Counted from the first letter of the stretch, positions 11,704 through 22,850 are shown. The stretch: 64,000 bases of DNA from Timema cristinae (GCA_039000515.1 JBCFYV010000024.1:42729979-42793978); one strand, 5' to 3'. A program made the numbers and translations. Notes: a model not told the origin generated them from the letters alone.

Positions 11704-12617
11704 TGCACTGCGCCTCACCACCCATTCAGGCTATAAGAGTATATACAAATTATGCTGATGGGTTAAGAATGAAGAAAGTTGAAATTAGAGGAAGTGTAGC
11801 CACATTTGCTTGGAGAAATGACAAACCATTTGTAAAATTCATTCTCAATACACCCTACCAGGATCGAACCACAATCTCATCATCGATAGTCTACTCAAGA
11901 GGTCTCCAACCTTTTTGTACCCTAGAGCACATTCAAAACTAAGGGTAGTGTGGCGGGCACCAATTAATTTTCAAGGCAAATTTACTCCCACCAGGTCAGC
12001 CTCAACGCTATACACACGGCCGGTCAACTGCCATGTTAAGTTTCCAACAGCGATTTTGGCATTACATGTGGTTGTAGTAATACTCAAGGATATAGCCATA
12101 GGGGGAGGGGGGTTCAAAAAATAAATTTAAAAACTACTGCTTTATTTACAGTTTTAAAAAGACCAAAATAAAGATACACGGAACTATTTAACTACTCATC
12201 ACCATTTTGTTGCTTGGGTACATTTTTAAAATATATATTTATTCTGGCAACAAAGCTGGGTAGACTCATGTCAAGATATTTACAAAGGAAATAGAAGTAT
12301 TAGCATGGTATTAGTGAGTAGAATGATAGTTCCGAGTAATAAAGTACACTTTGTAAATGAGCTGGCAAATAAAGAGGAATGAGAGGGAGAAATTGGAAAT
12401 AAGGGGGGCTTTCAATCACCAACTTCTTGAGAACAGCATACCTGGAGATAAGCACAAACTTGATTTTTGTCGGAAAAATGACAGATTAAAATTATTAGTA
12501 AAGAACTTTTCAGCTGTGGTCAAAAAGTGGCGGGCAGATGCAAAAGGCTTTGTGGGCATAGGGTTAGGGACCCCTGGTCTACTCTATTGCGTGAGTAGTG
12601 CCTTAAACCATGAGGTT
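11704..12617 (-). mobile_element. SINE family A interrupted by a hAT element
   Basis: Tail and body occupy 11704-11896 ('actgcgcctcaccaccc', 'gtagccacatttgcttgg') and the head resumes at 12577 ('gtctactctattgcgtgagt'). Removing 11897-12576 plus one copy of 'gtctactc' restores a continuous SINE. Confidence 0.75.
11897..12576. mobile_element. Non-autonomous hAT element (680 bp) inside a SINE
   Basis: It is flanked by the 8-bp target duplication 'gtctactc' (11889-11896 and 12577-12584), the hAT hallmark length. The right end, read inward, begins CAGGGGTCCCTAACCC and the left end AAGAGGTCTCCAACC, both near the common hAT terminus CAGGGGTCCCCAACC. Sub-terminal 'gtggcggg' also occurs near both ends in inverted orientation. 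The 99-codon open frame inside shows no transposase motifs. Confidence 0.8.
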
Positions 12618-12693
12618 TTTTTTTTACTCTTTCTGGTTTCAGCCATTAGCCACTGAATAGATTTGCTGGGTGTCAATTTTATATTATAGGCCT

Positions 12694-12945
12694 TATTAAT
12701 ATTAGCACCGTGTCTTACTACCCGTTCGGGTTATACGCTTTAAGTACTAATTACGCTAATGGATTAAGAATTGGGAAGGTTGAATTAGAGGAAGTGAACC
12801 TGCATTTGCGTGGAGGGGAGTGGAAAACCATTTAGGAAAAACCACCCCCAGTTCACCCGACCGAGATTCGAACCTCGATCTCCCCGTCCTCAACAGCCGA
12901 GCTCAACACAACAAGCGCGTTAGCCAACTACACCACCGAGGCGGG
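12694..12945 (-). mobile_element. SINE family A, full copy with TSD
   Basis: The 10-bp direct repeat 'ttataggcct' flanks it (12684-12693 and 12946-12955). It is one of the least diverged copies: B box 'ggttcgaatctcgg', tail 'gcgtataacccgaacggg' in reverse. Confidence 0.88.
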
Positions 12946-13109
12946 TTATAGGCCTAATTTACACATCAAAATGTCATCCAAAGTGTTTGTTACACATTTT
13001 TAAGGTATGTTACAATGTTATTGTATCATTTATACCTTTAGTGAACAAACCTGTTTTATGTTAAAATAATAAAAATCCATAGTATATGTTGCTTCCCTTA
13101 CATTCATAT

Positions 13110-13160
13110 CTGCGTATAACCCGAATGGGTAGTAAGACGCGGTGCTAATAATAATAATAA
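13110..13160 (+). mobile_element. 51-bp insertion of the SINE/LINE 3' tail only, with TSD
   Basis: Only the tail ('gcgtataacccgaatgg', 'agacgcggtgctaa', then (taa)n) is present. The 11-bp direct repeat 'tacattcatat' flanks it at 13099-13109 and 13161-13171. This is a retroposition event truncated to about 50 bases. Confidence 0.82.
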
Positions 13161-13171
13161 TACATTCATAT

Positions 13172-13552
13172 GGTAAATAGTTTTTGATATAGTTAACAGT
13201 GAAAAACACTTAAAATCTCCATTTTGAGCCAGTTTATTCAAACTACTTTATAAAAGACAAATTCCTAAAGTGAATTTATATCTCATATTTATGCATAGCT
13301 TTCAGAATTAAAATATGGCAGCAGAAGACCATGTTCGAATACCCTATTTCAAAATATCAATGCACCAACTTGTTCAAAGAGGCCATAGGATACTAACTCT
13401 AGTGAAATTTTAAAGAAGTAACTGCAGCTTTTCTGCAGAAATTAACTCAGTTTTTTTTTACCATCACAGCTCCAATTCAAGTGCTTCTATCACCTTGGAA
13501 AAGTGAATTAAGGAGTACAAACCTATTCAATCAAGGTAGAACTATTTCAATA
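13172..13552. other. Intergenic, nothing recognised
   Basis: No supported feature. Confidence 0.3.
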
Positions 13553-13925
13553 ATCATCATTTGTTTCCAGCCTTTGGCCGGGCGAGTTGCGTAAAATGCC
13601 TCTATATTCCTCTATCCTTCCACCACTCTTCCTTTAATTGCTTCCATTAATTTCCTCTCACTTGAACACTTTTTGTTATCTGCTCCTTCCATCTCTTTCT
13701 TGGCCTCCCATGCCCATACCATCTCGGTCTTGCTTCCTCTACTATCTCATATACTCCCTGTACCTCAACTCTTCCCCGGATAACTTCATTCCTAATCTTA
13801 TTTCTCCTCGTGACAGCTAATATGCTCCTCCCAAACTCCATTCCTATGGACCTCCACTTTCCTAGTCTCTCTTACATTCATTGTCCATGTTTCTGCTGCA
13901 TACGTGACAATACAATTTCTTGGCA
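13553..13925 (-). pseudogene. 5'-truncated LINE, reverse-transcriptase ORF 3' part
   Basis: The minus strand encodes 'AAETW'-like residues near 13890, then 'RNEVIRGRVEVQGVYEIVEE' and 'ARPRWYGH'. It then jumps directly to 'RPRKRWKEQITKSVQVRG', so the segment between 'RWYGH' and 'GRPRKRW' is deleted. It ends in (atg)n-like sequence near 13555. Same LINE family as 4201-4524. Confidence 0.75.
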
Positions 13926-16713
13926 ATTAGAGACTCACCTCAAGAGATTTGACAACCAAATAAACACCATCTTAAATTATGAATGTATTTATTGTAGCCT
14001 AATACAAACATTTTATATTACAAGTTTTTTTTTTGTCTGGTTCTAATGGTCATAGAAACAGTTTCCAAACTAACTTACTACAATGTGAGTTATGTCAGCA
14101 AATTATATAAATAAAGGTACAAAAAAAATTTCAAAAATAAATACATTTGATCATATATATACACACACACCCACAATATACATTAATGAGTATAATTTTA
14201 AACAAAGATAACTCACAATAGAAATAGTGTTTGAACAAAATTATTGAGAGCAAACCAACATAAGGATTAAGACAAAATATATCAGTCCTCGGTTAAATCA
14301 TCCATCTGTTGAGCTAGATTGACATATAAATGTCTTCGCACACTTTACCCTGATATTAAAATTGTTTTAAATTAATTTAAAATGACAAAGTTAATGACAT
14401 GTTGATAGGATGGAAGATGCTTGTACCTAATTTCATCCCACAACTTATATAATATTTCATATTTCCTAAAATAAAACTTGCACATTATCATGATGACAAG
14501 AGTTCAAAAGATTGCCAAACAATACTACTGCTTGCATAATTATTTAAGAATATATTAATTGTAATTATTACTAGGTACAGCAAAAATTCAATAAGAGATA
14601 CCACATGTCTAAATAAGTATATTCCTTCCAAACAATAACACTTTTAATAAAGAAGTTATGTCAACACACATGTGAGACATTGCATTCGTTCCAAACTCGG
14701 TACGTAAAGTCTTGTCCATTAATACCTTCTTTAATAGTGTATATAAACTATTGTAATACCCATTTTATATTGTAATAACAATCACTGTTTAATGACTTAG
14801 AAATGTATGAAAATAGTGTGGAAACACTTTATAATAAATAGTAAGTAATTGCTAGGAAAAGAAGCCAACCTGAAAGATCGTTAGGTTAGAACTTGATAAA
14901 AAAACAAATATATTTCTCTCTTCATCTATTCATATTCTCTTCTGTTCACTTTCTTCAATTTAACAAAAATACCTCAAAAAATGCAAAGTGTAATTCATCA
15001 AGAGATATATTACTCCATATATATATAAAAAAAAATCCAATTATTCAACAAGTTACAATGATACTTTAATATATATTGGGTTGGATTTAATTCATGTATG
15101 GAATAACTTGTTAGTGTAACAATATGTAGGATCAATGAATTTGAAAATTCACTAAGGCTATTTGCAGCTTACACAAACAAACTAACCTCAGAAAATAGGA
15201 TGTAAATGGTTATTTAAAAAAAAAAATTGCAAATTCTTCTGCAGAGGATGAAAAACCACTTATATAAAATACTACTATAAACGCAATGAGTATTGAGCAC
15301 CTGACTTAGCAGGTCAAAGTCATGGGTAAAAGCCACTACACAAGCTCTGCCAGTATTGTTTGTCTGTTTGTCATCATTTTGTGTCCTTGTTCTTTTTAAT
15401 TCAACATAAAAAAAAACTAATAGGCTAACAACTTAATGTAATCGGGAAGGAATGAAAAAGTGTGATTAAGTCGATATGCACCAGCATTTACCAAGCGAAA
15501 AGATCATAAGAAAAACACTTTCATGGAAAAAAATATCCTAGAGCACTCCAAACTCGATTCCTGACCTTTCAAAATCTGGCACTGCTAACTCACCTCTACC
15601 AACATTTCAAAGAAAAGGTTTGTTTAAAAATAAAAAAATATAGTTTTTTTGAGGTTGTTAATGAATTTTGAAATATCTATAAAAATTTCAAAAAATCATC
15701 CTACTTCTTACTCTCCTCACCCACCTCCTTTTTCTAATTTTTTAACTTGTTAAAAATATAACAACTTCAAGAAGGTCACATTTAAACATGATTGGTTTAA
15801 TCTCATAAATGTGGACCTGACAAAACAAACTTTCCAATACCCCCAGTAAACAAACTTATAAAGGAAAATTGACACATACTAGCTGTCTGTGTATGTAGTA
15901 GTTTTCACCACTTAGTTAAAATATACAAAACAAACAAAAACATAGTATAAAACAACAACAATACAATCAGTGAAGAAACACTAAGTTTCAATTTGAATCG
16001 TTAAATCAACTAGAACAAATTTGGCATTTCCAAGCTTACTCAAGAGTTGAGTAATTTTTAGAGACGGTACACTCGAATTCTCGAATACTATATTATTCAA
16101 GATTTGTAAAAATCTCAAAAAAGGATCTTGAATACAATTATGAAGACTTTAACTTCAAATAACAATTTTAAGCAATTGGTAAAAGGAATTATATAAAATT
16201 GTCTAGTTGGGAGAGTAACATAATCACAGAAAGGACAAAATTGTATTAATCTAATTAATTTACTAAAAAAGTGTTCTCTTGATTGGTTATAACGTAATAG
16301 ATTTGGCAAACATAATATCATTTAGCAGTGTCACCAGGCCTTAAACAACTTTTATTAAATTCAATTTTAAAGATTCGAGGATTTGAATTTGAAAGAAAAT
16401 TTAAGATTCATATTTGAGAAAGATAAGATTAGACTTATTTTCGATAATTTTATATAAATATTTAGCTATCTACTTTCTGAGAAGTGTTCATTATTATTTA
16501 TAGTCAACTAACTACAGTAAGAGAGGGACAACGTTACAAACATGCTTAAAATGGACAGTTGAACTTAGTTTAATTTAGAGGATTGATTAACTTTCCTCCA
16601 CAAAAGTTTAATAAACTACAGAGCAATAAACGTAGCTCAGAGTTTAAATAAGTATTCATAACTTTCATTCCGTAAAGTTCAGTCTTCAGAAATGTGTTCC
16701 AGCTGGTGACAGC
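13926..16713. other. Intergenic and 3' flank of CNIH4
   Basis: About 2.8 kb of AT-rich DNA with (ta)n and (ac)n runs near 14150. A minus-strand AATAAA at 16351-16356 could be the CNIH4 polyadenylation signal, giving a 3' UTR of about 360 bases. Nothing else was recognised. Confidence 0.35.
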
Positions 16714-16780
16714 TTAGAATTCTGTCACAATTTCATCCGATCGAGAGATGGGATTTCCTTTTAGCAGCGCAATTATTAAA
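16714..16780 (-). CDS. CNIH4: CNIH4 exon 5 and stop
   Basis: The acceptor 'tctttgtttacag' is followed by T completing a Cys codon, then [21 protein letters not shown] and TAA. 'C-LIIALL' continues the last membrane segment in the way vertebrate CNIH4 ends, with a longer polar tail here. Confidence 0.8.
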
Positions 16781-19700
16781 CTGTAAACAAAGACAAACCA
16801 ACATTATATAAACTCTTACAAACTTTCAAATGTTCATCAATGTTGGGTAAAATGATAAAGAGTTCATTAAAAAATTACAATGAAATGTGTTTAGTTGTAA
16901 ATATGATTCATACAATGCTCTAAAATTAAAAATATCTCACTTTTTTTTTTCAATTAACTTAAATCCAACAAGTAATATGAATTAAAATCATCACGACATG
17001 TCTATAGTTATAGTTTTAAATTGTAAATCTATGTAAGAATAAATCTACATACCAGTACAAGTATATGAAGAAGAATATGAGGTAATATCCCAAGAATATC
17101 ATACAATCTCGCATATGTTTCTTTAGTTGACCTCTATTGTGAATTTCGGTAGGATCGTACACACCCATATTTCCATGTGGCACTGTAGCAAACCTTGAAC
17201 GACACAAAACAAACCATAAACAACTCAAGCGTTGTATAAGATTCTTGCAGCAATACATACACATCCAGAGAAATTTGTGTTATCTATGTGCCATTTACTT
17301 AATTAAAGTCTAAAAAGTTCAAAGGTGTTGATGTCATAGGTAGGCCATAGTGGATTTTAACCAATACAAACTCATACTAATTTCACAATTACAACTGCCC
17401 AATGTATATTACGTATTAATCTTTATAGTTTTGTTAATTCACATGCATTCACTAAAACATATTAAGGACTACACATAAAAACATCAAAGACGATTTAACA
17501 TTTTAAGTTTTATTTTATTGTTTATGGTTAAAACATATTTTGTAGCTTCTGCTAAAAAAAAAAGAGAGAGAAAAGGCCCATGTAAGCCTAACTATAAAAA
17601 GTGTTTTTAGCATTGTATCTTACTAATCATTCAGGCTATACACATTTGTAATAATTATGCTTATGTGTTAGGGATTAGTAAGGTTGAATTTTGAGGAAAT
17701 GTACCCACATTTGTGTGTAGGGAGAATGGACAACTATTTAGGGAAAACCACCCTTAGTACATCCGAAAGTGGTCTGAATCCCGATCTACCCATTATTGGC
17801 AGTATGGCCTATTGCAAGAGTGATGTCTTAGACTATGCTGTCACCAAAGCAATTTAGAAAATGTTACTTTGTTTCAATTTCATAAATCGTCTAAGCCATA
17901 ATAGGATGCTAAAAATTGTATCAATTAAAGTCATGCCTGGGTCATGATCAACTTAATGATGAAGTGTACAAGTTCTTTTCAGCCAATCATGTTGCAACCA
18001 ACAATGACATGGCTATTTGTTACTTCATTTGTTTGTTAATAGTATTGTTTGTTTGCCTGCATTTCGCAAACATCAAAAAGGGGATGCAAGAAAAGGGAAG
18101 TGTTTTTGTGTCAAAATAAATCAAAGATTGCTTCAGTACAAACATTTGGTTTAATTTTTTCCACATGGTGACCTCAACAGTTTTTGAATATCTGTCAAGT
18201 GTGACCTGGAATTTAATGACAACTTTTTATCTTTATTTAAAAAGTTTCTCATCTAATACCGCTATACTTATGTCAGATTTTCAAGAACTGTTGATAAATC
18301 ACCATGTGAATAAAACTAAATTTTTATGTTTGTAATGAAGCATGTATTATTTATTTTGGCCCAAAAAAAGTTTTGCTCTACAAACTACCTTTTCTCATAT
18401 TACCTACATCCCCACCAAATCTAAATTAAAACACAGAAAACCAATAGGATATGTGAAGTAAAAAAAAATCACGCATGCACACTTTAAGTAGTTGGGTAAC
18501 CCTGCATCTCTGAAGAGTAACTAACTTATTCGTAATCTGACCCCTTAGTTCAGTGGTAGCATGTCTTCTTAGTGATAGGCAGAATTGGATGAATAAAATC
18601 GATTCATTTGATTATTATGAATAATCGATTCATCCAATTCTTTCAAAATCATTTGAATTAAAAAATCATTTGAATGAAAACAGTAGCTGACTTGACGCAA
18701 GCTGACCGATTCATTCTCTTACCACTCCCTTGCTAGAAGTGTTGAGGAAAATCAACCTTATGATTATGAATGTTTCCAGGCTTTTTCTATACAGGTCTTC
18801 ATTTCTATTAGGTTCATTTTCAATAAATAGTCCCCATTGCTACACAATAGTCGACCTTACGCTTTCGAATGGTTCTAAGGCAAATTTAATACAAAGTTTA
18901 AGTGGTTTTACAGTTTACAATCGAGTATCAGACAAAAATAATTTGAATGAAAATTACAAAATGATTTGATTATTTTGCTACAATACTACGTAGACTGTTC
19001 TTTTTAATTTCCTTTAAATTTTAACTTCCTAATTAACTAAATGCAAATAGCATGATTTTATCATTTACCTGTTATATAAATAGGATTGTAAGCTTATATA
19101 TTTTTATGTTTAGGAAATATTAAAGGGTCAATTATTTCGACTCTTTTAAACACAAGGGGAAATGTATGTTCTTTATTTTATAATTAATTGTGCACACAAG
19201 TATTTGTATCAATTGTGAGGTACTTATGTGACTAATGCGTTCACTGTTTAATATTTTGTTGTGGCTGTACTATGGTATTTGACACTGGCACCAGTAACTA
19301 AATACTGTGATGTAAAAGTGTTGATAAGCTGCAAACGCAAAGGAATGCATGTTGGGAGATCCAACAGCAGGGTGTAGAGAATAGTAGCACAAAGCAAAAC
19401 AAGCAACTAGTAACTACTTTTAGTTAGAAGTAGCATATCCAATTATTAACGACTCTTGACACTTATCAAAATCATTTGAATGATTCTCATTCGATTATTT
19501 TTCAAAGAATAGAATGATTATTCGATTCTTAAAATCATTCGATTATGCCCATCAACTAGCATGTCTACCCACTAATTTAAACGTCCCAGGTTTGATCCCT
19601 GGTGTGTCCAAGAAATTCATCATTGGTAAAATTGAGATTTTCTGATATACTCATTGGTTGAGAAAGTGCATGTTTAATACTACAAATAAATAAATAACTT

Positions 19701-21790
19701 ACTCGTATGCCAAATAGAAGGTCATTGGAAAGTTGAACAGAGCTAGGACCCAGTGAGCGTGAAGTAAAAGTATTAATGTCGTGAGACATTGGGCAGCAAG
19801 CTTCGGAACCACCCACTGCAACCATACAGTGGTAGTGTAATATTAAGAGTTGGGTGCGGCAAAACATATGTACTTTACATATCTTATAAATCTAGTCAAA
19901 ATATCATGTTATAATTGTATTAAAAGGTGTCACAGTTGAGGGCTATGTGCCCCAATACTGTTGGCCTGACTGAATATTTTTAATAATAATATTGTGATTA
20001 GTTTGAGCCTTGATATCAACTAGTTAATATGCACACAACATAATTTAAATATGCATAAATTACTAAATATATCAAAGTTTCTAAAAAGCTTTTTAGTGCT
20101 CAAGCAGTTTCATGTTATCGAATCAAACCAAATCTTGTTCTCTTTACAAAATTATCAAAGTTATCTTAACAAAAACATTTAGTATCCACAATTTGCATGC
20201 ATACTATGTTTGTCCCCGATCTGCTTAAGAATTATATCTCACTTTCTACAGGTCTTTAACCAGGCACACAATGCACCAGAATTAATTAGTTTTTACACAA
20301 TTCTCACATATTTCTTTTATTTCTAGTATAAAGGTCTTAAAAGTAACTAAAATATTTCCGTAGGCCTAGTACAATTTTGTCACCATTACCACACACAATC
20401 TATGAAATTTAATTATAACATGGGCCTAATCAATGAGAAGAGAATAAAAGGTAGCACCAGATAGAGGTCCAAAAATCTTATTGGATAAGCGTGTGACGTC
20501 ACTCAGTCCACATTAGATACATACACAAAGCTATATAGAAGACAAACTAAGCTGTTAAAAATAAAGTTACATTTTGGAATTTTAAATAATAAATAAACCT
20601 TTGAAATCAACACCAATGTCTAAAAATGTCATTACTCTACTTGTTTGAAAAAAATATATGTGGCTGTCTTTCTATTTAAATAAAATTGTTTTGTAAAGGG
20701 TTGCATAAACAACAACATAATCAAATTACTCTTAAGTGGGGCTACCTTTCTATTCATTTTACAGTGGGCCTAAATAATATATTAATTAGGTTGTCATATA
20801 CTCACTAAATTCAATTTGGAACAACATTGTTGAGCATTCAAATAATCACACTCCAAGTCTGACAGTGTGATTACCTGAGAGAGATATTAAGAAAAATATG
20901 CATAGCATATACACAAAGAATAACCAAACATGTCAATAACAGTATCAAATATGTTCATGTTTGCATAAATGTTTGGCAAATATCAACATCTTGTAAAGCG
21001 TATAACCCGGATGAGTAGCAAGATGTGGTGCTAAGAAAATCTTGTAAATTTAAACTAAATAAAATATGAATGGGACGGATGATGTGTGGTATTAACAAAG
21101 GCCAGATTATGATTTGAAATTACTTGAGTTGTTATAGTGGACAAAGGCTGTATCCGAATAGTCAAGTACACTTGACTTGATGCAGACTTGATAATTTCAC
21201 ACTTCTTGCGGTTTTCATAGTGAAGACTGTATCAAACTATTCGAACAGCAACACACTTGAGCGCGCAGTGCTGCTTCCTACTGAATAACTTAGAAACTAT
21301 GTAAAAACCATCTATTAGCTGTAATGAAAACAAAATATTTTGTAAGTCGGTGCTCTAGCAGACGAAACGATAATACTAAAACAATTGCCAGTCAAACACC
21401 CCACCAACGCCGCTAAAAAACCGCATGGCTCGTAGCTTTCTGTATCCATGGATACCAAGACCTTCATAAGACTGCATCGGTCTAGTCCGCGACTATTCGG
21501 ACAGATCAACACTTGGTCACGTGATTACCAATGCAGTATATATATATAAATGAAAAGTGCAATGGGGTTGCAGTTACAGTAGCCTACCTAACCAATTCTT
21601 AAGACGATTTATATGTTTTGGGTTACATACATTCTATAAGGTATAGCAGGTTTATCGAAGCAAATATGCTGTATTTAATAATTAATCAACTTTACCCTTC
21701 AAATTTTTTAAAGGATACAAAATAAACCAACAGGAACAGAACCGCTCCCGTGTCTAACAAAGAGAACGCGAACAAGACCGGGTCAGACAT
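16714..21790 (-). CDS. CNIH4: Cornichon family protein CNIH4, complete five-exon gene
   Basis: The coding exons are 21719-21790, 20806-20874, 19703-19815, 17053-17193 and 16714-16780; joined they give 153 codons. Cornichon proteins are ER membrane cargo receptors that load client membrane proteins into COPII vesicles, and CNIH4 is linked to GPCR export. Family signatures are 'FSLLD' in TM1 (about residues 5-28), 'DLECDY' (30-35), 'WVVPKL' opening TM2 (48 onward), '[19 protein letters not shown]' (91-109) and a last membrane segment with '[11 protein letters not shown]'. '[16 protein letters not shown]' is specific to CNIH4 rather than CNIH1-3. All introns are GT-AG, with phases 0, 0, 2 and 2. 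An in-frame ATG two codons upstream is an alternative start; MSDP fits the family length best. Intron 3 carries a SINE with a hAT inside. The region of exon 3 is diverged from vertebrate CNIH4 but alignable. Confidence 0.9.
17053..17193 (-). CDS. CNIH4: CNIH4 exon 4
   Basis: The acceptor 'tgtgtcgttcaag' is followed by 46 complete codons, [17 protein letters not shown]... to FFFIYLY, ending TG|gtatgt. Reading through this donor would give a 12-residue tail and stop at 17016; the strong GTATGT and the matching exon 5 favour splicing. Confidence 0.92.
17608..17852 (-). mobile_element. SINE family A copy in CNIH4 intron 3
   Basis: A diverged full-length copy: tail 'tagcattgtatcttactaat', body 'gtacccacatttgtgtg', head 'atgctgtcaccaaagca'. 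Confidence 0.78.
17934..18050 (+). repeat. Fragment related to the palindromic element at 35284
   Basis: 'gggtcatgatcaacttaa' and 'cagccaatcat' ... 'ggctatttgttacttcattt' resemble the left end and the interior of 35284-35840. Confidence 0.45.
18075..18430. mobile_element. Fold-back MITE (TTAA family), degraded
   Basis: It has the two-armed structure of the family: 'gaatatctgtcaag' on the left arm and 'tcatctaataccgctata' on the right. The terminal TTAA is not recognisable at either end. It lies in CNIH4 intron 3. Confidence 0.6.
18535..19695 (+). mobile_element. SINE family C interrupted by a hAT element, at the CNIH4 exon-3 donor
   Basis: The SINE parts are 18535-18566 ('ccccttagttcagtggtag') and 19567-19695 (B box 'ggtttgatcc', body, (aaat)n tail). 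The direct repeats 'aacttattcgta' (18523-18534) and 'aacttactcgta' (19696-19707), 12 bp with one mismatch, flank it. Excising the hAT restores a continuous tRNA-like head. A second member of the family is at 53268-53578. Confidence 0.82.
18570..19558. mobile_element. Non-autonomous hAT element (about 990 bp) nested in the SINE head
   Basis: The inverted ends TAGTGATAGGCAGAATTG and TAGTTGATGGGCATAATC (right end read inward) are followed by similar 'aatcgaatga/gattattcga' sub-terminal sequence. The 8-bp repeat 'gcatgtct' lies at 18559-18566 and 19559-19566; three extra bases 'tct' separate the left repeat from the left end. The 79-codon frame inside (18730-18969) has no transposase motif. Confidence 0.78.
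19703..19815 (-). CDS. CNIH4: CNIH4 exon 3
   Basis: The acceptor 'ctgtatggttgcag' is followed by [13 protein letters not shown], a hydrophobic TM2 and ...FYLAY, then GA|gtaagt (phase 2). The last five exon bases and the donor (19697-19707) lie inside the target-site duplication of the SINE at 18535-19695. Confidence 0.85.
20806..20874 (-). CDS. CNIH4: CNIH4 exon 2
   Basis: The acceptor 'atatctctctcag' is followed by 23 residues, [18 protein letters not shown] to KLNL, and donor TTA|gtgagt. This is the luminal/cytosolic loop with the conserved DLECDY motif. Confidence 0.9.
20998..21038 (+). mobile_element. 41-bp tail-only retroposed insertion with TSD (CNIH4 intron 1 side)
   Basis: 'gcgtataacccggatgag' to 'gatgtggtgctaag' is the common SINE tail alone. 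The 10-bp direct repeat 'atcttgtaaa' flanks it at 20988-20997 and 21039-21048. Confidence 0.8.
21146..21505. mobile_element. Putative MITE with short inverted ends in CNIH4 intron 1
   Basis: 'ggctgtatccgaatagtc' at the left and 'gactattcggacaga' at the right form imperfect inverted ends about 360 bp apart. No clear target duplication was seen. Confidence 0.4.
21719..21790 (-). CDS. CNIH4: CNIH4 exon 1
   Basis: It encodes 24 residues, [15 protein letters not shown]... to LLVYF, making TM1. The donor TTT|gtatcc is the weakest of the gene (C at +5) but joins in frame to [11 protein letters not shown] of exon 2, as in other CNIH4 proteins. Confidence 0.88.
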
Positions 21791-22430
21791 GAACATTGCA
21801 CTTAAAATAAGAGGACAAATGACACTTATTAATATAATAGAGGAAGCAAATTTATCTTTTATGAAACCTATTGTGAGCAAGAATAACCGGATCACATCGC
21901 TAATAACATTACGAGTTTTTTTTTACTCAGAAGCCATATTTATATACTCCAAGTATACCAACATATGGTTTAAAATAAACTATATTAAAATTTCTAACAG
22001 TAAAATAAATTTCCTAAAATATAAATAGGTATTAGCTCAATGTTTATTTCAGTTTTCTTCAAAATGAGTTCTAATTTTATCCTTTTTTGTGTGTAGAATT
22101 GACACTTCAGAATATGAAATAAATGAGTAAATTCAGGTGTAAATCAAAATATGCATTTTTTTTTTACAAATATATTACATATGAATGTATGTGTAATAGA
22201 TAGACATATTCAACAAATAATTTTTAAAGGCATTTACATTCTACGTACATAAAAAAGGGTGTTTAATGTTTGAAAGCATTACTTATAATAAGCACTTTTT
22301 ATGTAGAATGGAAGTGCATTAAATTATTTTATGGCATATCTAAACAGTGTCACACAGTCCACTTTTCAAAGCAAGTGCCTTATCTGACAGCTGTAAAAGT
22401 TACTAGATCAAATTTTATGTATTATTATGA
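21791..22430. other. CNIH4 upstream region
   Basis: AT-rich; the promoter of CNIH4 must lie here or further right, but no core element can be pinned down. Confidence 0.3.
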
Positions 22431-22559
22431 CAAGTCATTTCTTAGAATGTGCTTGAGCACTGGACAACAGCCGGAGGGTGGGGGGTTTGGGGTTCAAACC
22501 CCTGCGAAATTTTATGAACAAAATAAATATGGCTTTATTTATGGTTCAAACAATATCAT

Positions 22560-22850
22560 AATTAAGATACAAATACAAATTAGGGGCTGTGCTACCATAA
22601 AAGCACTTAGAGGTGTTAAATATTTAGAAATTTTCCTAGCCTTCAGTATTTTGGGGTTATTTTACCATTAAAAAAACCACTTCACAGAGCATCAAAAAGT
22701 GTTTATATTTATAAATTTTTCAAGCCTTCGGCAGCTAGGGGTTATTTAAACATGAAAAAAAAACCACTTCAGAGAGCTTCTAGAACTGTTTATCATTTAT
22801 AATGTTTTCTAGCTTCAAGCAATTGGGTGATGTGCCCACCAAACCCCCCT
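22560..22850 (+). repeat. Degenerate tandem repeat, unit about 75-90 bp
   Basis: 'cctagccttcagtattttgg' plus 'aaaaccacttcacagagc' recurs as 'caagccttcggcagctag' plus 'aaaccacttcagagagc', with weaker related units on both sides. It is the cause of the 133-codon open frame 22270-22671, which I do not call a gene. Confidence 0.55.

Noticed and set aside
12357..12656. 99-codon open frame on the plus strand
   Set aside because: It lies inside the 680-bp hAT element and runs through its right end into SINE sequence; no transposase motif.
17016..17052. CNIH4 reading frame continuing past residue YLY to a stop at 17016
   Set aside because: A strong GTATGT donor at this point and a matching acceptor plus in-frame hydrophobic continuation at 16780 give a better family C-terminus.
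21791..21895. Upstream extension of the CNIH4 exon 1 frame by about 35 codons
   Set aside because: The extension is AT-rich and matches no cornichon N-terminus; family members start just before FSLLD.
22270..22671. 133-codon plus-strand open frame, among the longest in the window
   Set aside because: Composition is that of translated AT-rich DNA, it overlaps a degenerate tandem repeat, and no domain or homologous pattern is visible.
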